Shown one piece after another: positions 42,001-52,919 of a stretch of DNA of 64,000 bases. The number at the start of each line of letters is the position of its first letter. The stretch's first letter is position 1. Location of the stretch: the NCBI GenBank assembly GCA_977006965.1, contig OZ345367.1, positions 620,001 through 684,000 of the forward strand, read 5' to 3'. The notes under the pieces are model-generated. The model saw nothing but the letters and a program-made list of their open reading frames with translations. It did not search any database and was not told where the DNA came from. Position numbers and translations under genes: made by a program. This DNA comes from Phymatolithon calcareum (taxonomy: Eukaryota; Rhodophyta; Florideophyceae; Hapalidiales).

Positions 42001-42080
42001 CAAATTTAGCATTGATGAACAATGCAAACCTTTTTTAGCATAATTATGCTAAAAAAGGTTGCATTATTCATCAAAATTTG
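42001..42080. repeat. 80-bp hairpin
   Basis: The arm AACCTTTTTTAGCATAA meets its complement at the centre, and the match extends outward through AATGC, GATGAA and CAAATTT with small interruptions. Together with the preceding hairpin it makes two adjacent stem-loops with different sequences. Confidence 0.9.
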
Positions 42081-42132
42081 ACAGTGATCGCCTGGGCTGT
42101 GTCATTATTCCTTAGGGAATGAGCAATGGCTC

Positions 42133-42336
42133 ATGAGCTACGAACAAAGACAAAAAACTGAAATTTTTGTGCTATACCCATTGGAAATTACAGTGAGAGA
42201 AGCAGAGAAGGACTCTCATTTTGCAGCTTTATTCAATACAGTAGGACTTTTTCTAGGACGAAGAAAGATTTTCATGGAGAATCCACGCCTCGGCGACAGC
42301 AAAGACCCACAAAGACCCACTGAACTTTTAATCTAA
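42133..42336 (+). CDS. short hypothetical frame
   Basis: 67 codons from a true ATG, with a protein-like composition (LYPLEITVREAEKDSHF, LFLGRRKIFMENPRL) but no recognised domain. It starts about 50 bases after the paired hairpins. It could be chance or an exon remnant. Confidence 0.2.
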   Translation: MSYEQRQKTEIFVLYPLEITVREAEKDSHFAALFNTVGLFLGRRKIFMENPRLGDSKDPQRPTELLI

Positions 42337-45300
42337 AACGAAGCTCTCATAGGAATCTATGTGCGCAAGGGTTCATGGAAAGATTTCTGCGTAATCCGTC
42401 ACGTCTGCAAGACGAGCGTGGCGGGCTGGGAAAAAGGTGCATTTCAACGATGAAGCAAGTGCTGCTCAAGCCAATACCGACCAGCGAAGAAGAAAGAAAA
42501 GTTGCGAGGGTAATTAATATCATCCTCAATCATAGAGAATAAGATGTAGGACAGTAGGACTGAGAGCAATGTAGTGAGAGCAGGAATCAATGTGCCTTTT
42601 AACCTCCGGGCGGGTAGCTAGCCACCTTTCTAATAAACTACTGTACAATGCTTCGCGAAAAATTTTCTATTTTTATAGGTTTCAAAGAACGAAATTCAGT
42701 TTTTTTGAATGCTCTAAAAAGTTAAACTTCTCGCTGTCAAATATGATTTTCTTACCTTTGATACGGCCACCTATGTGTTTACAAGCGAATACTATTATAG
42801 ACTGCAGAAGCCGTGTCTCTGCTTTTCCTTGTGATGGGAAGGGTAGGGACATGGTTTTCTCTTATCGGTATGGCCATGCCGATTCCCTTAGGAGAGCTTA
42901 CCTTTGCACACCAGCTATTGTTCGACTATTCCACCGACCACCACGATCATTACTGTGCCCATGTAGTGAGTATATATGGTTCTATCGTAATCTTTGTTTC
43001 GTTATAAGATGAATCATCCGTGCAAGCTCGCACACGACACTCTACCCCACGTTGTAGCGTGTTTGCAAGCGTAGAATTGGCCCTGCAGCACTACAATTCT
43101 TTCACAAAGCATGTGCACGGATAAAAGTCTCACACACTTGTTCGCGTGCATAAACGTGGACACCTTACTATGATAGAAATTTCGATTCTTCACCCTAAAA
43201 ATAGGCAGTGCGTACAGTAATCATAGTGCGTTTTCGTTCGCCGCGAAAAAGTATGTCTACAGTGCATCGTGCGCAAGCCACCCCATTTGTCAATCGAGGG
43301 AGACGAGTGGCATCAAGTATGCCTGCCCCGACGCAGAAGAAAAATTCCTCTTCATTTCCTGGTTTTGCACAGCACTTCGTTATGTGAGAGACCTCATGTA
43401 TGTTCATCTAAGGTTTTCGGATGCCGGAACATATAGAAAAAACGTTCTAGGCCATTCGGCCCTGGTTACCTTCCTTGCACCCCATTTTGTCGCCTATGTA
43501 TCCCTTTAGCATATTTTTTGTAAATTTTTTCTACGTTACTGCACACCATGCACTATCACTTTCCCGAGATGTTCGCCTCCATCGACTCCCACTCCAATGC
43601 ATTTTCTTTTCGTCACTACTTGGTCCCATCCGACAACCACTTTCGCCGCTCCCTCCGTCGCTGCTTCATGGCGAGATAATTCTGAGTTTTCATCCGCGAG
43701 GACAGGTTATTATTTTAATATATACATCATTTTTTAAAGTCTCAAAGCCTTGCACTGGATGAGTAATCCGTGGTGTTTTTAGCGTTCATGTTTCCCTGGT
43801 TTTATCACGGCAATATGTATTTTGAGTGGATACTAAGCCTTTTCCCCAGACCGTGCACGTTGACCTGACGAGATCGGCTAAACTATTTACTTTTCGACAG
43901 GAAGTGCAAGTCTGGAAGGGAATGCGAGGTAGTACTTCCAGGAGCCATTGTGCACATACGACCTCGCGGTAAACTTAGTGAGAAGTTGGGGCTGTCAAAC
44001 AGATCTGGTGAGAATCTTTGCAATTGTACTTTTAGTGTGCAGCCATCTTGAAACGCATGTGACGATGTTTCGTATTTGTAAATGTGATAAGTGCGCAGTA
44101 AATGCAAAGCCTGTTAGACTCCTCTGCGCACTGCAGCGATATATGGACCAAGAAACGCTCAAAATCAACTAGAACTATGAACAAGAGGGGGCAGGGCTAT
44201 CAACTTTGTGTTGTTCCTGAAGAAGGAAATCGTCGTTGGAATGTTAAAGAGTAATCCTATTTCGGTATCAGCTCGGTGTCGATTCAGCCATGCGTCATTT
44301 TTAAGTTCGGCTATGTCAAACAAGCAGATTTGCCGGTAGTCTCCGATCGGCCCATGAGTTCTCGGTATCTGTGGCGACTCGTACGACAAATACTCCGAGA
44401 ATCCTCTATGTGCCCCTTGGTAACGACAGCACAAATCTGTTAATGACAGTGCTGGCCTCTACTTGTTGTGCTCGCACGTCCGTGCGATCGGACGTTCTGG
44501 AAGCTTGATGCATATTTGGGAACGCCAATCCTCGAAAGACGAGGTGTGTCGTGTTCTGTCGCATAGCTCGCTTCTCTCGACGATTACTTGGCATGAGCGG
44601 CAAAAGACAAGAAAAGCGAATTGCTTGCAATATTACGATCACACTTCGGCCGTTTTACAGAGGAGAAGTTCTACCACTAACAATCAGTATTTGAGAAACC
44701 ACGAAAGGTACGCTTGCCCGTGACAGAATATTCTGTGTTGGCAGGACCGATATGTTGCAAACCCGTGGACATTTCATCTATGTTGACTTCTCTATAGAGG
44801 GAGCAGTGCGAAGAGCTCCGTAAAACAAATTCGATATCTCTTTCGGAGATGAGGACCTTCTCTCACAAGTGCAACGAACGGACATTCCCGACTTTCCTCC
44901 TCAAATCCAAGGTACTGCCGTTCGGCCTTATCTGCTCTATGTTCCCTTTATTAATGCATATTCTCCACGAGAGTACTGTACGTATCATACTGCGAAGGTC
45001 TCATTGCTTCTGTGCCAGTTCAGAACTGTTTCAAAGCTACATAATTGAATTTAAGCTTGAATGACGTTGCAATGTCTTTCTTTGCATGCTGTATGTAAAG
45101 TCATTCAAGTCTTTCATGCAAGTTCAAGGACTTGTGCCATCTCACTGGCAATCTGAAACTGCAGTGTATGTCTCTTGTTGTCGAACAAGACAGTGGCTTG
45201 CAATGTGAGCTCGGTCAATGGCGAAACAAGAAGGCTAAGAAAGACACTGTCAGCACAAGACTTAGGGGAGATCCTATAGAGCGACCACGTCGGGTGGCCA

Positions 45301-45871
45301 CCCGCAAATGTCAGCTCGTAATAACGGACAGGCCCGACAGTCGAAATAATCACAAGATGGGAGGCACCAAGAGATCGCCAAGTTGGGTCACTGACTCGCA
45401 CGTGCGTATCACGGTAGTCGTTAGACCTGACAGCGACAGGATAGTGTCGGTATTCGTGGGGTGTGCTATGCAACCCCCAGCTCGTAGGTTGAGAATCCGA
45501 TAGCTTATAAGGCACCGCTCATCGCAACGAGTAAAGGATCGCATCTCAAGGAAGCCACAATTGGCGAGAGCGAGTGCAACAGACTGCATTCCACGAAGAT
45601 AAACTGCACTCTCTTTTTGCAGAAAATCGGGACGAGACCCATACTTCACGGGAGCAAACTTCTCAGGTGAGCAATTGAGCCATCGTATCTGAAATTAAGG
45701 TCGCGTCTGTATCTGGTTGGTGGAGAAGCTTCCTCATACAGCATGAAAAGTCTGTGGAATATATTTAGCATCTGGCGCGCCTGCACGCCGAGTCACATCG
45801 TTCGAGCAAATGACGGATACGCTTCACAAACACTTCTCGTACCGTCCAGTGTTACTACTCATCTGCCAAAC
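42337..45871. other. gene-poor stretch, nothing firmly recognised
   Basis: About 3.5 kb of short frames. Around 45114-45515 both strands are open for over 120 codons, but neither product has a recognisable domain. A small inverted pair (CTTGAATGAC / GTCATTCAAG) lies at about 45056-45112. Confidence 0.45.
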
Positions 45872-46849
45872 TCAGCTGAAACGAAGCGCTCTCAGATTTG
45901 TGTCCGCAGCGTTGCGGAGCATCACGGTGTCAACACTAGAACAGATGAGATTGAACCTTCGATCCACATACGGCCGCACCGCCTCGGGGCTTAATCCAAA
46001 GATACCGAGCGGCATCTCACTCTTTTTACACACATTCTCGACTCGCGCCAAGGCTGCAACGACTTCAGGATCATCAATCTGCCCGGTTTTCCCGTAGCTG
46101 CCCGATAAGTCGTACGGACCAAGAAAAATGCAATCAATTCCCGGAACATTCACAATCTTCTCGATCGACTCCACTGCATCTCTATGTTCCACTTGAATCA
46201 CGACGAGCAATTCTTCATTCGCCAACTCGATGTACTCTCGAAATCTCTTCCCGTACCCGTGCGCTCGGCCGAGTCCGATACCGCGAGAGCCGACAGGCGG
46301 ATACCGACACCAATCGACAACACACGCCGCGTCTGCAGGGGTGTTTACCTGCGGTACAATCACGCCGGCTGCGCCGAGATCGAGGGCCTTTTTGATTGGA
46401 ACAACATCAAGTGACGGGACACGAACGAGACAGGGGGTGCTTCCGGCAGCTGTTAGAAGCGTGCGAATGTCTGCAGATTCTAACGCGCTGTGTTCACCAT
46501 CGATGAAAAGCCAGTCGAAGCCACACATGGACAAGACTTCTGCAATTTCGCTTGATGAGAGAGTAATCATAGTTCCGAGAAGAGGTTTGTTGGAATACAA
46601 CCGTTGTTTGAATGTCATCTGACCATCTTTTGATGGCAAGGAGCTGTGTATTGTTCGTTTGGCATATCTCGTGGATGAAGGTGCTGAAGCGAAGCACCTA
46701 GCGCCTGGAATGTACCCAGAAGTCGAGCCTAAATCCCCATGCGCGGTCACAAAATATGCATGCTGCCAGCTCACAATCCAAGCCGCTGCGCGCACAGGCC
46801 ACTCGAGGCTATACCGCCACCTAGATGAACTTCCTTCACTGAATTTCAT
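45872..46849 (-). CDS. HpcH/HpaI-family aldolase, probably organelle-targeted
   Basis: 325 residues from ATG 46849. This metal-dependent class II aldolase family cleaves or forms 2-oxo acids such as 4-hydroxy-2-oxoheptanedioate or 2-keto-3-deoxy sugar acids, releasing pyruvate. Visible motifs are FIDGEHSALE with the catalytic-type H120, CLVRVPS, GAAGVIVPQVNTP, YPPVGSRGIGLGRAHGYG, IQVEH with metal ligand E221, and FLGPYDLSGS with metal ligand D247. All key residues are present. The first ~75 residues are extra relative to bacterial enzymes, rich in Arg, Ser and aromatic residues and low in acids, which suggests a mitochondrial or plastid presequence. The substrate cannot be read from sequence. 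No intron; stop is TGA. Confidence 0.88.
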   Translation of the reverse strand: MKFSEGSSSRWRYSLEWPVRAAAWIVSWQHAYFVTAHGDLGSTSGYIPGARCFASAPSSTRYAKRTIHSSLPSKDGQMTFKQRLYSNKPLLGTMITLSSSEIAEVLSMCGFDWLFIDGEHSALESADIRTLLTAAGSTPCLVRVPSLDVVPIKKALDLGAAGVIVPQVNTPADAACVVDWCRYPPVGSRGIGLGRAHGYGKRFREYIELANEELLVVIQVEHRDAVESIEKIVNVPGIDCIFLGPYDLSGSYGKTGQIDDPEVVAALARVENVCKKSEMPLGIFGLSPEAVRPYVDRRFNLICSSVDTVMLRNAADTNLRALRFS

Positions 46850-49800
46850 ATCATCCAAACCTTGAAACAGGCGAATGGAAGTTGCTGCCGGCCAAGCATA
46901 AGCTATCTTGGGATTATTTTTACCACTTCAATGAGGAGCGAAGCATACTTTGATGAATTGATGTCCGGCCGCCCGAAGCATATGACAATAAGAGAATCAG
47001 CAAAGCTCCTCGGCGAGACGCGGAGATTTGCGAGGAGGGTTTCTTTCAGCGGTGAAGAAAACAACTCCGCAAAATATCATAAGGCGAACTGCCTACTGTC
47101 TACCAGGTGCACAACGTGGGGGAATGGGACAATACACTTTCCGAGATCTCATCGTTCTCTCTTCCATATCTGCGACACTCTAAAAATTTTCCCCGCTGCA
47201 GCTCCAAACGTGCACTCTCGAAACTTGTTCATTCCCTTCTGTAGTGAAGAAAGGCCAAGGAGCAGGCGTGGGAAGAGAACACACATTACCACAAGCGGAC
47301 TGTCTTAGTACTCTATTATGATGGTACCCAAAAGTTTTCCACGTCTGATGCACGGTATTGTTTATAGGGTCCGAAGGCACATAATATTAGAAAATGAGAT
47401 GGCAAAGCACAACATTACGATCCCACAATTCTACAGAGAATTTCCATTGACCCAGAAGGGAGAATATTTCTGCTTGGCTTCTTTCTCTAAAGGAATGGTT
47501 TCGTTCATGCAGTCATACGGATGCTCGGTCCTCAGAACGGTGGTTTCACAGACCTGCAACCTTATTCAGCACGCCAAATATTTCCCGTCGTCTCAAAGCA
47601 AGCGGAGCGCAAAAAGAAGTCTCAATTTCGAATGTACAGCAGAATGCAAAAGTACTTGAGCAGAAGGAGCAAGAAACAAGCGCGAACGAGGTAATTTGCT
47701 CCTTACCTTTATGTAACAGTTTAGGGAAGAGCTCGAGAATGATACTCAGGGCTTTGGTATAAGTAAAACTTGTAATCAATAAGAAGGCCTGAACTTGTTC
47801 CCAGTTAGATTGCCATACTTTGAAGAAGTTTCAGTTTAGTCTGCATCTGAGCCCACAGGTTCGGAAGGGAAACCTTCACGGTAGTGCTGAGCTGAACCCC
47901 CAGAGGCGTGCACCGTCCGCAGCACCTCCTTGCGAGGATCGGGAACCATCGTCCCTCACCTTAGGATCCCTCGAGTGCTATCGACCCAAGGCCGGTCATA
48001 TCAGACCTCTTGACAGTGCTCAGCATGTCCTTTACGATAGCTGAGCTTCTCAAGGCTACTTTATCGAAATGAAACTTTGCCAAATTGGCGCTAATGCTAG
48101 CAGATTCCAGCCAGCCACGAGTATCAGGATTTTCAATTTGTTCATTCTACCCGAATGGGAGTATGCCATCCTATTGACCCCGATGACTAAGCGATTACAA
48201 GCAGCGATTAAAGCAGCAGAGAGTCTTTTCTGCAAGTAAGTATTTGGAAAATATGCCGAACATCGACGAGAGCAGATGCGCGTGCTGTGCCGACTCGCCA
48301 GCCCGAGGATGAGGAGACTTCACCAGGCCGCAAGTTCGCTTTGAGCCTAGTTAGACGGAAGAAGTACTTGGAAGATGCGGAAGAATTTGAAGGAGGAGAA
48401 GAGGATTTTGCAGACCTATTAACGGATATTGATTATCCCAGAGAAAAGGAGGACCTTAAAAGAGCGTTCATATGCGGAAGGCGGCATGGTGACGAAGAAG
48501 CGCCGGCTAGAGGAAACCATTAAAGACTGGACGTAGGAACAAGAAAGGCGGATATTGAAAATCCCCATAGACAAGCCGAACAAGCTATCAGGAGTGCTGC
48601 ATATAAGAGACAGAAACAAGCGTCTGAGCTGCGTAAGAGTGATTTTCAACAGAGCCCCGCTGTGGAAAAAGTGGACCTTGGCGATATTTTTTGCAACCAG
48701 TGCTTTGATTGAGCTCGTAGCGCTCCAATGAGCACTACGATCCACGGAAATGGACCAGGAGACTGAATATGAAGGCAAAAGACTCACTCGGACCCTCACG
48801 GGGCGAGAAATTCGAATTACAGAGATTTTAGGAGAGTAGAGCTTGCTATCGCGTTTTTCAAATTGCAATTTCTCATGAGTATTCGGAGCTTGTAAAATAA
48901 AACATCACATATCCCGAACGAAAATGAAGGGGGTTGGGTGGAAAAAATATTGGGATCCCGCGCTCCGTTCGCGGTGCTGCGAAGATCGAAGGTCTGTCTT
49001 CGACAACCAAAGGGCTTCGGGACTCCCACCAGCGTCGAAGTCTACTATATGAGTGCGATTACGAATTTGCATGCCCGTTTCTCTGATGCTCACGGTGTCC
49101 GGCTTAAGTACATATACCGTGTAGATGGAGTCGCCCGCCATGTCGCAGATCGTCCTCGCCACGGTGTCAAAATGCGACAGTGTCACCTCAGCGGCAGGTA
49201 TGCCGAAAACAGAGCCGCAAACTGCCATAGCTTCTGTCGCTGAGTAGAGAGCTCCAGGCGGTAAGTCGCACAGCGGAAGGTTGAAACGCGCTCCAGCGTT
49301 TCGGTTGCTATCTAGTCCGCAACTTGTGGGCGCAAGCCAAAGCGGTCGGGCATATGACGCGGTATGAGAACGACTCGGTTCAATCCCGCGGAGAAGGCAC
49401 CGGCCAGCTGTCTGTGCACTGCGATCGCTAAAGTTTCTTCTGGTCGAAATGGATATACCCTCATAATCCTACCCTCTTGCGTCGTTCTTGCGTAGTAATG
49501 CAAAAATAAAGACTACTGCCGTCGCGAAACAGCCACGCCAGGAGGCATTGCGAAATGAAACTGCATAGCCGGACATCAGTGTGTTTTTGCGCTAAGGATG
49601 AGAATACACTCGCTGCAGGACTGTCCTCCATAATACGGATCTCTTTTTGGAATTTTGCGAATGATGGAGAGGAAAACCCGGACAGTGACAGTGGGTAACC
49701 ATCGATGTCTAATTTTAACGAGCTCTTTCGCTTTTCTTAGGCGAATAACGAAAAGGGTGCAAGCTAATAACACAGTTCAGCGCTCAAACTAGAATTTAAA

Positions 49801-50290
49801 CACCCCCTTGCCACATGGCTACACGTGATTTTTCAAAAACAATTACCCGGAAGTTTCTTCCCGCTTCTCACTTTGGCGGGCACAATTGCGATATTTTTCT
49901 CATTCCTCTTCGAGATTCGGCACCACACTTCATATTGAATTACCTCACGATCCCTCGCACATTCACCATGTTCTTTCTTTTCTACTTGGGGCCCTTCCAC
50001 TTCTTGTCTCTCCTCCTTCCGACGATTGAATTTATTTTTCTGCTCCCCTTCCACATAGATTGAGCAGCGACCTCATATGCGTGCTCGCCATGAGGACGTA
50101 ATTCAGCAAGTTGGCACTGATAGACATGTAGGTTGAAACGGCATTGCCCCTTGTCGGCTTCAAGCTTACCTTCCTAGCTTGCATTACTGACATAGTCCTT
50201 CACAGCAGCTGACAAAAGACACTTCGACAGTCTCTCTCCTTACCAGTACGCTGACGGGAATTGAATGATCTTGAGTAGAAAAGAAAAATC
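46850..50290. other. gene-poor stretch with uncertain coding remnants
   Basis: No recognised gene. Protein-like patches occur at 46931-47080 (+, MRSEAYFDELMSGRPKHMT), 48290-48720 (+, acidic, then a Lys/Arg-rich frame broken by a stop), and 48905-49503 (minus; two frames, MRVYPFRPEETLAIAVHRQL and MAVCGSVFGIPAAEVTLSHF, that look like one gene broken by a frameshift). None matches a family I know. They may be old pseudogenes. Confidence 0.35.
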
Positions 50291-50596
50291 TCACTGTGTG
50301 CACAGGTGTGGAATATTCAGCACTGAAGTCAAGTTTTGGAAACCGATGCGCCCGAGGAGCACACTAGGTAAAAACATCCCGACTATGTTTTTTTGCTCCA
50401 CTAAAATCAGACTCTTCCCTGAAAGCATTTCTATATTTGGTTTCTGTTCTACTCTGTCCATGTCCAACATATTTGAGAGCTGGATAGACAGAGCTTTCTC
50501 ATCAGAGATTTCGCAGTGTCCTTCCGAATGAAGATCCAGTTCCCACCATTTCTTTACGTCTCCAACAATATTTGCTTCAGAGCATAGTTCTGCCAT
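50291..50596 (-). CDS. short hypothetical protein
   Basis: 101 residues from a true ATG at 50596 (MAELCSEANIVGDVKKWWEL). Composition is balanced and protein-like, with an Ile/Leu/Val-rich second half (MLSGKSLILVEQKNIVGMFL). No domain recognised. It may be a single exon or a remnant of a longer gene. Confidence 0.35.
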   Translation of the reverse strand: MAELCSEANIVGDVKKWWELDLHSEGHCEISDEKALSIQLSNMLDMDRVEQKPNIEMLSGKSLILVEQKNIVGMFLPSVLLGRIGFQNLTSVLNIPHLCTQ

Positions 50597-51264
50597 CCGC
50601 CAACACTTACTTTTACACGAACATCAACCCGTTAATTTCTCCGTTGCGCCGGGGCAAAAAATTTAGTACCGTTGCAATCTTTGGCTAAGAAAGGTATTGG
50701 ATTGCTCGTAAGTAGTGTAGTACGTCATTGAAATGGACTTCTGAGACTGCAAATCCAGGCGAGAGTGAATGCCACTCGCACACTATTCCTGACTGGTAAG
50801 TATAATACATTTTTTCCAAAGACCAGGGTCAGGTGTATTTCAAAAAAAATTCGACTTCTCTTTGAGGCGTTTCGTCGGGAGAAGCGCTGCCCCCGTGCTC
50901 AGAAGAATCTCCAACGTCGACCAACTTGGGTGCAGGCCGGGAGGAAAAGGGAGATGTTTACAGCCTTCGCTGCAAATTGTAAAAACCTAAAAATCAGATG
51001 AAATCAGATATATTTAACTAAGAATCCATGTATCAGCCGGGACAAAATGGCCTTCATAATACGGGGCTCGAAAAACTATCCAGTCCGCTATTTACTCTAT
51101 AGAAGAGAAAATGGCGCCAATGGCTTCGGAACTTTCCGATCTATCGATTGCAAACTTCATCTTAGATGTGAGCGCTTTCTCGCTGCAGCCAGAATACGCA
51201 AGAGAAAAGGCGATTTAGGTGCAGAATAATATTTTGTGATAACCATCGTTTAGGGGAGTGAAAA
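50597..51264. other. intergenic stretch, nothing recognised
   Basis: Short frames only, up to the left end of the CAGGGG element. Confidence 0.5.
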
Positions 51265-52034
51265 CAGGGGATAGTAATATATAAGAGGGGGACGTCAACT
51301 CTCAGTTTTTCAGGAACGCCCTCAAATCGCATATGCCAAATGGAGCGAAACGGTTGGTCCATATTTGGTGATCATACCACTAAATTGCCTCTGGTCAAGA
51401 GCACAACCATATTCCAACGTTTAATGGACGATTTTAAGCTGAGCGCGCGAGTGTCCTGTGGCTGGAACACATGTCTATATTAAGCTGTCTCTGAGAGAAG
51501 ATATCTTCAAGATGCGCTAATTCTTCCGATGTGCTTTATTTTTAAAATTAAAGACTGACAAAGTTACCGCATCGCTGAGATGCTATGTTCTTTTTTGAGC
51601 TAATTTGAGGGGTCAGATTGCTTGAAAAACGTAAAAAAGAGCTCGAAACACTGGTTTGTTCAACTCCGATTTCCCTATCGTAAGCGTAGAAGATTCACAA
51701 TGAGGAGGGGAAGCACGGTAGATATTTTTTGGATTAAATAAGCATACCAGTTCTTGACCGCACTGATTTTTCTGTAAGTGCTTCAGTCGGGGATGAAAAG
51801 TGTTCGCGAGATGTTGCTCTTCAACGACAAGCATTACAGTGCGATATTTGGTCGACATGGACACTCAGGACAGTGCATAATTATACCTCTGCACTGAACA
51901 ACACACGACCGAATGAATTTCAAACTTGTCCCTCCGCGTCCGCGACCGCTTTTTTCCATCTCCAACCCGCTCTTTCGTACGTACTTACGCACCACATCCC
52001 AGGTGTGTACTTTCGCCACGAGCTGCCGGTTGAA

Positions 52035-52919
52035 ATGGACGAGAATGCGGAACCATATACTGGGAAAGAAGGAGCCACCGATGCGGCCGATCTCCCAGGT
52101 GTATCGGGAACCATGGAATTCCTGGTTCATGCTCAGAGGCATTCTTCATGGTCCCCAGAACGCGAATGTACCGAAAATTCCGCGAGTACAGCCGCACAGG
52201 CAGTTGTATCCCACCCAGCAAGCACGACACCAGGAAGTAGCGACAAGACACGAAGTGCTCCTCTGCAGGAAACGGAGAACCTGGAACTAGAAAGCATTTT
52301 CGGCGCATCTACTGGAATAACACCACCGGCTCCCGGCAATGCCGATCTAATGCGGTCCGCAGAAACTGCACCACCTGAAAGAGTTCGCGTTCAACATCGG
52401 AAACGTCTCAACGATGTTCAAGATGGCATAGAAAGCGATCTTGATTTTATGGTACCAGACTCCAAGATCGCCAAATTGGTCATTTCACTTGGCTATACTT
52501 CAAACACGGTGCTGAAATCCTATTTCAAAAAGAGGAGGATGCCGCTAAAGTTGAATGCACGGGTAGAAAAATCGGTGAATAATGCAGTGGACTTTAGTGA
52601 AGAATTCGGGAAGGCCGTGGCTGTTCGCCTGGTAAATGTATGTGCCCTCCCCTTTCCCAAAGGAAGAAACTGTAGTTTAAACACATATCCCCCCTCACCT
52701 GTCGAGAGATTTTCTTGTGTCACTTGGATCCGAACTGTGCCCCCACCATGGCCTTTGACGTTTCTCTCAATTAACATCCCGTCTTCAAAATACGCTTTCG
52801 AATCCAATCCATCCACGACCCATGACTTTCCGATGTCCTCACTGCAAACGAAAGATCGAATTCCCATAGATATAACGACAAAATTTTCGCTTCGACGGTA
52901 CGCAAACAACTCCAGCTAG
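52035..52919 (+). CDS. hypothetical protein inside the CAGGGG element
   Basis: From ATG 52035 (MDENAEPYTGKEGATDAADL) the frame runs 294 residues. The first 130 are acidic and Ser/Thr/Pro-rich. About residues 115-200 are more ordered (DLDFMVPDSKIAKLVISLGY, then a basic LKSYFKKRRMPLKLNARVEK). After about 52630 the composition turns improbable and a GTAAATG donor-like site follows AVAVRL, so the true exon may end near 52632. No DDE/RNase H motif seen. It overlaps the opposite-strand frame at 52520-52867. Confidence 0.4.
   Translation: MDENAEPYTGKEGATDAADLPGVSGTMEFLVHAQRHSSWSPERECTENSASTAAQAVVSHPASTTPGSSDKTRSAPLQETENLELESIFGASTGITPPAPGNADLMRSAETAPPERVRVQHRKRLNDVQDGIESDLDFMVPDSKIAKLVISLGYTSNTVLKSYFKKRRMPLKLNARVEKSVNNAVDFSEEFGKAVAVRLVNVCALPFPKGRNCSLNTYPPSPVERFSCVTWIRTVPPPWPLTFLSINIPSSKYAFESNPSTTHDFPMSSLQTKDRIPIDITTKFSLRRYANNSS
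52520..52867 (-). CDS. small hypothetical protein inside the CAGGGG element, convergent
   Basis: From ATG 52867 the minus strand encodes 115 residues. The first 75 are very protein-like (MGIRSFVCSEDIGKSW, DSKAYFEDGMLIERN, GHGGGTVRIQVTQENL, GGYVFKLQFLPLG). A TATAAAA lies about 60-70 bases upstream on the same strand. The last 35 codons overlap the plus-strand frame and may not be real. No family recognised. Confidence 0.35.
   Translation of the reverse strand: MGIRSFVCSEDIGKSWVVDGLDSKAYFEDGMLIERNVKGHGGGTVRIQVTQENLSTGEGGYVFKLQFLPLGKGRAHTFTRRTATAFPNSSLKSTALFTDFSTRAFNFSGILLFLK

Noticed and set aside
45114-45515. 133-codon minus and 123-codon plus overlapping frames
   Set aside because: Both strands are open at once and neither product shows a known motif, so no gene can be supported.
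49860-50060. Pyrimidine-rich stretch with hydrophobic short frames
   Set aside because: Low-complexity C/T composition explains the Phe/Leu/Pro-rich translation.
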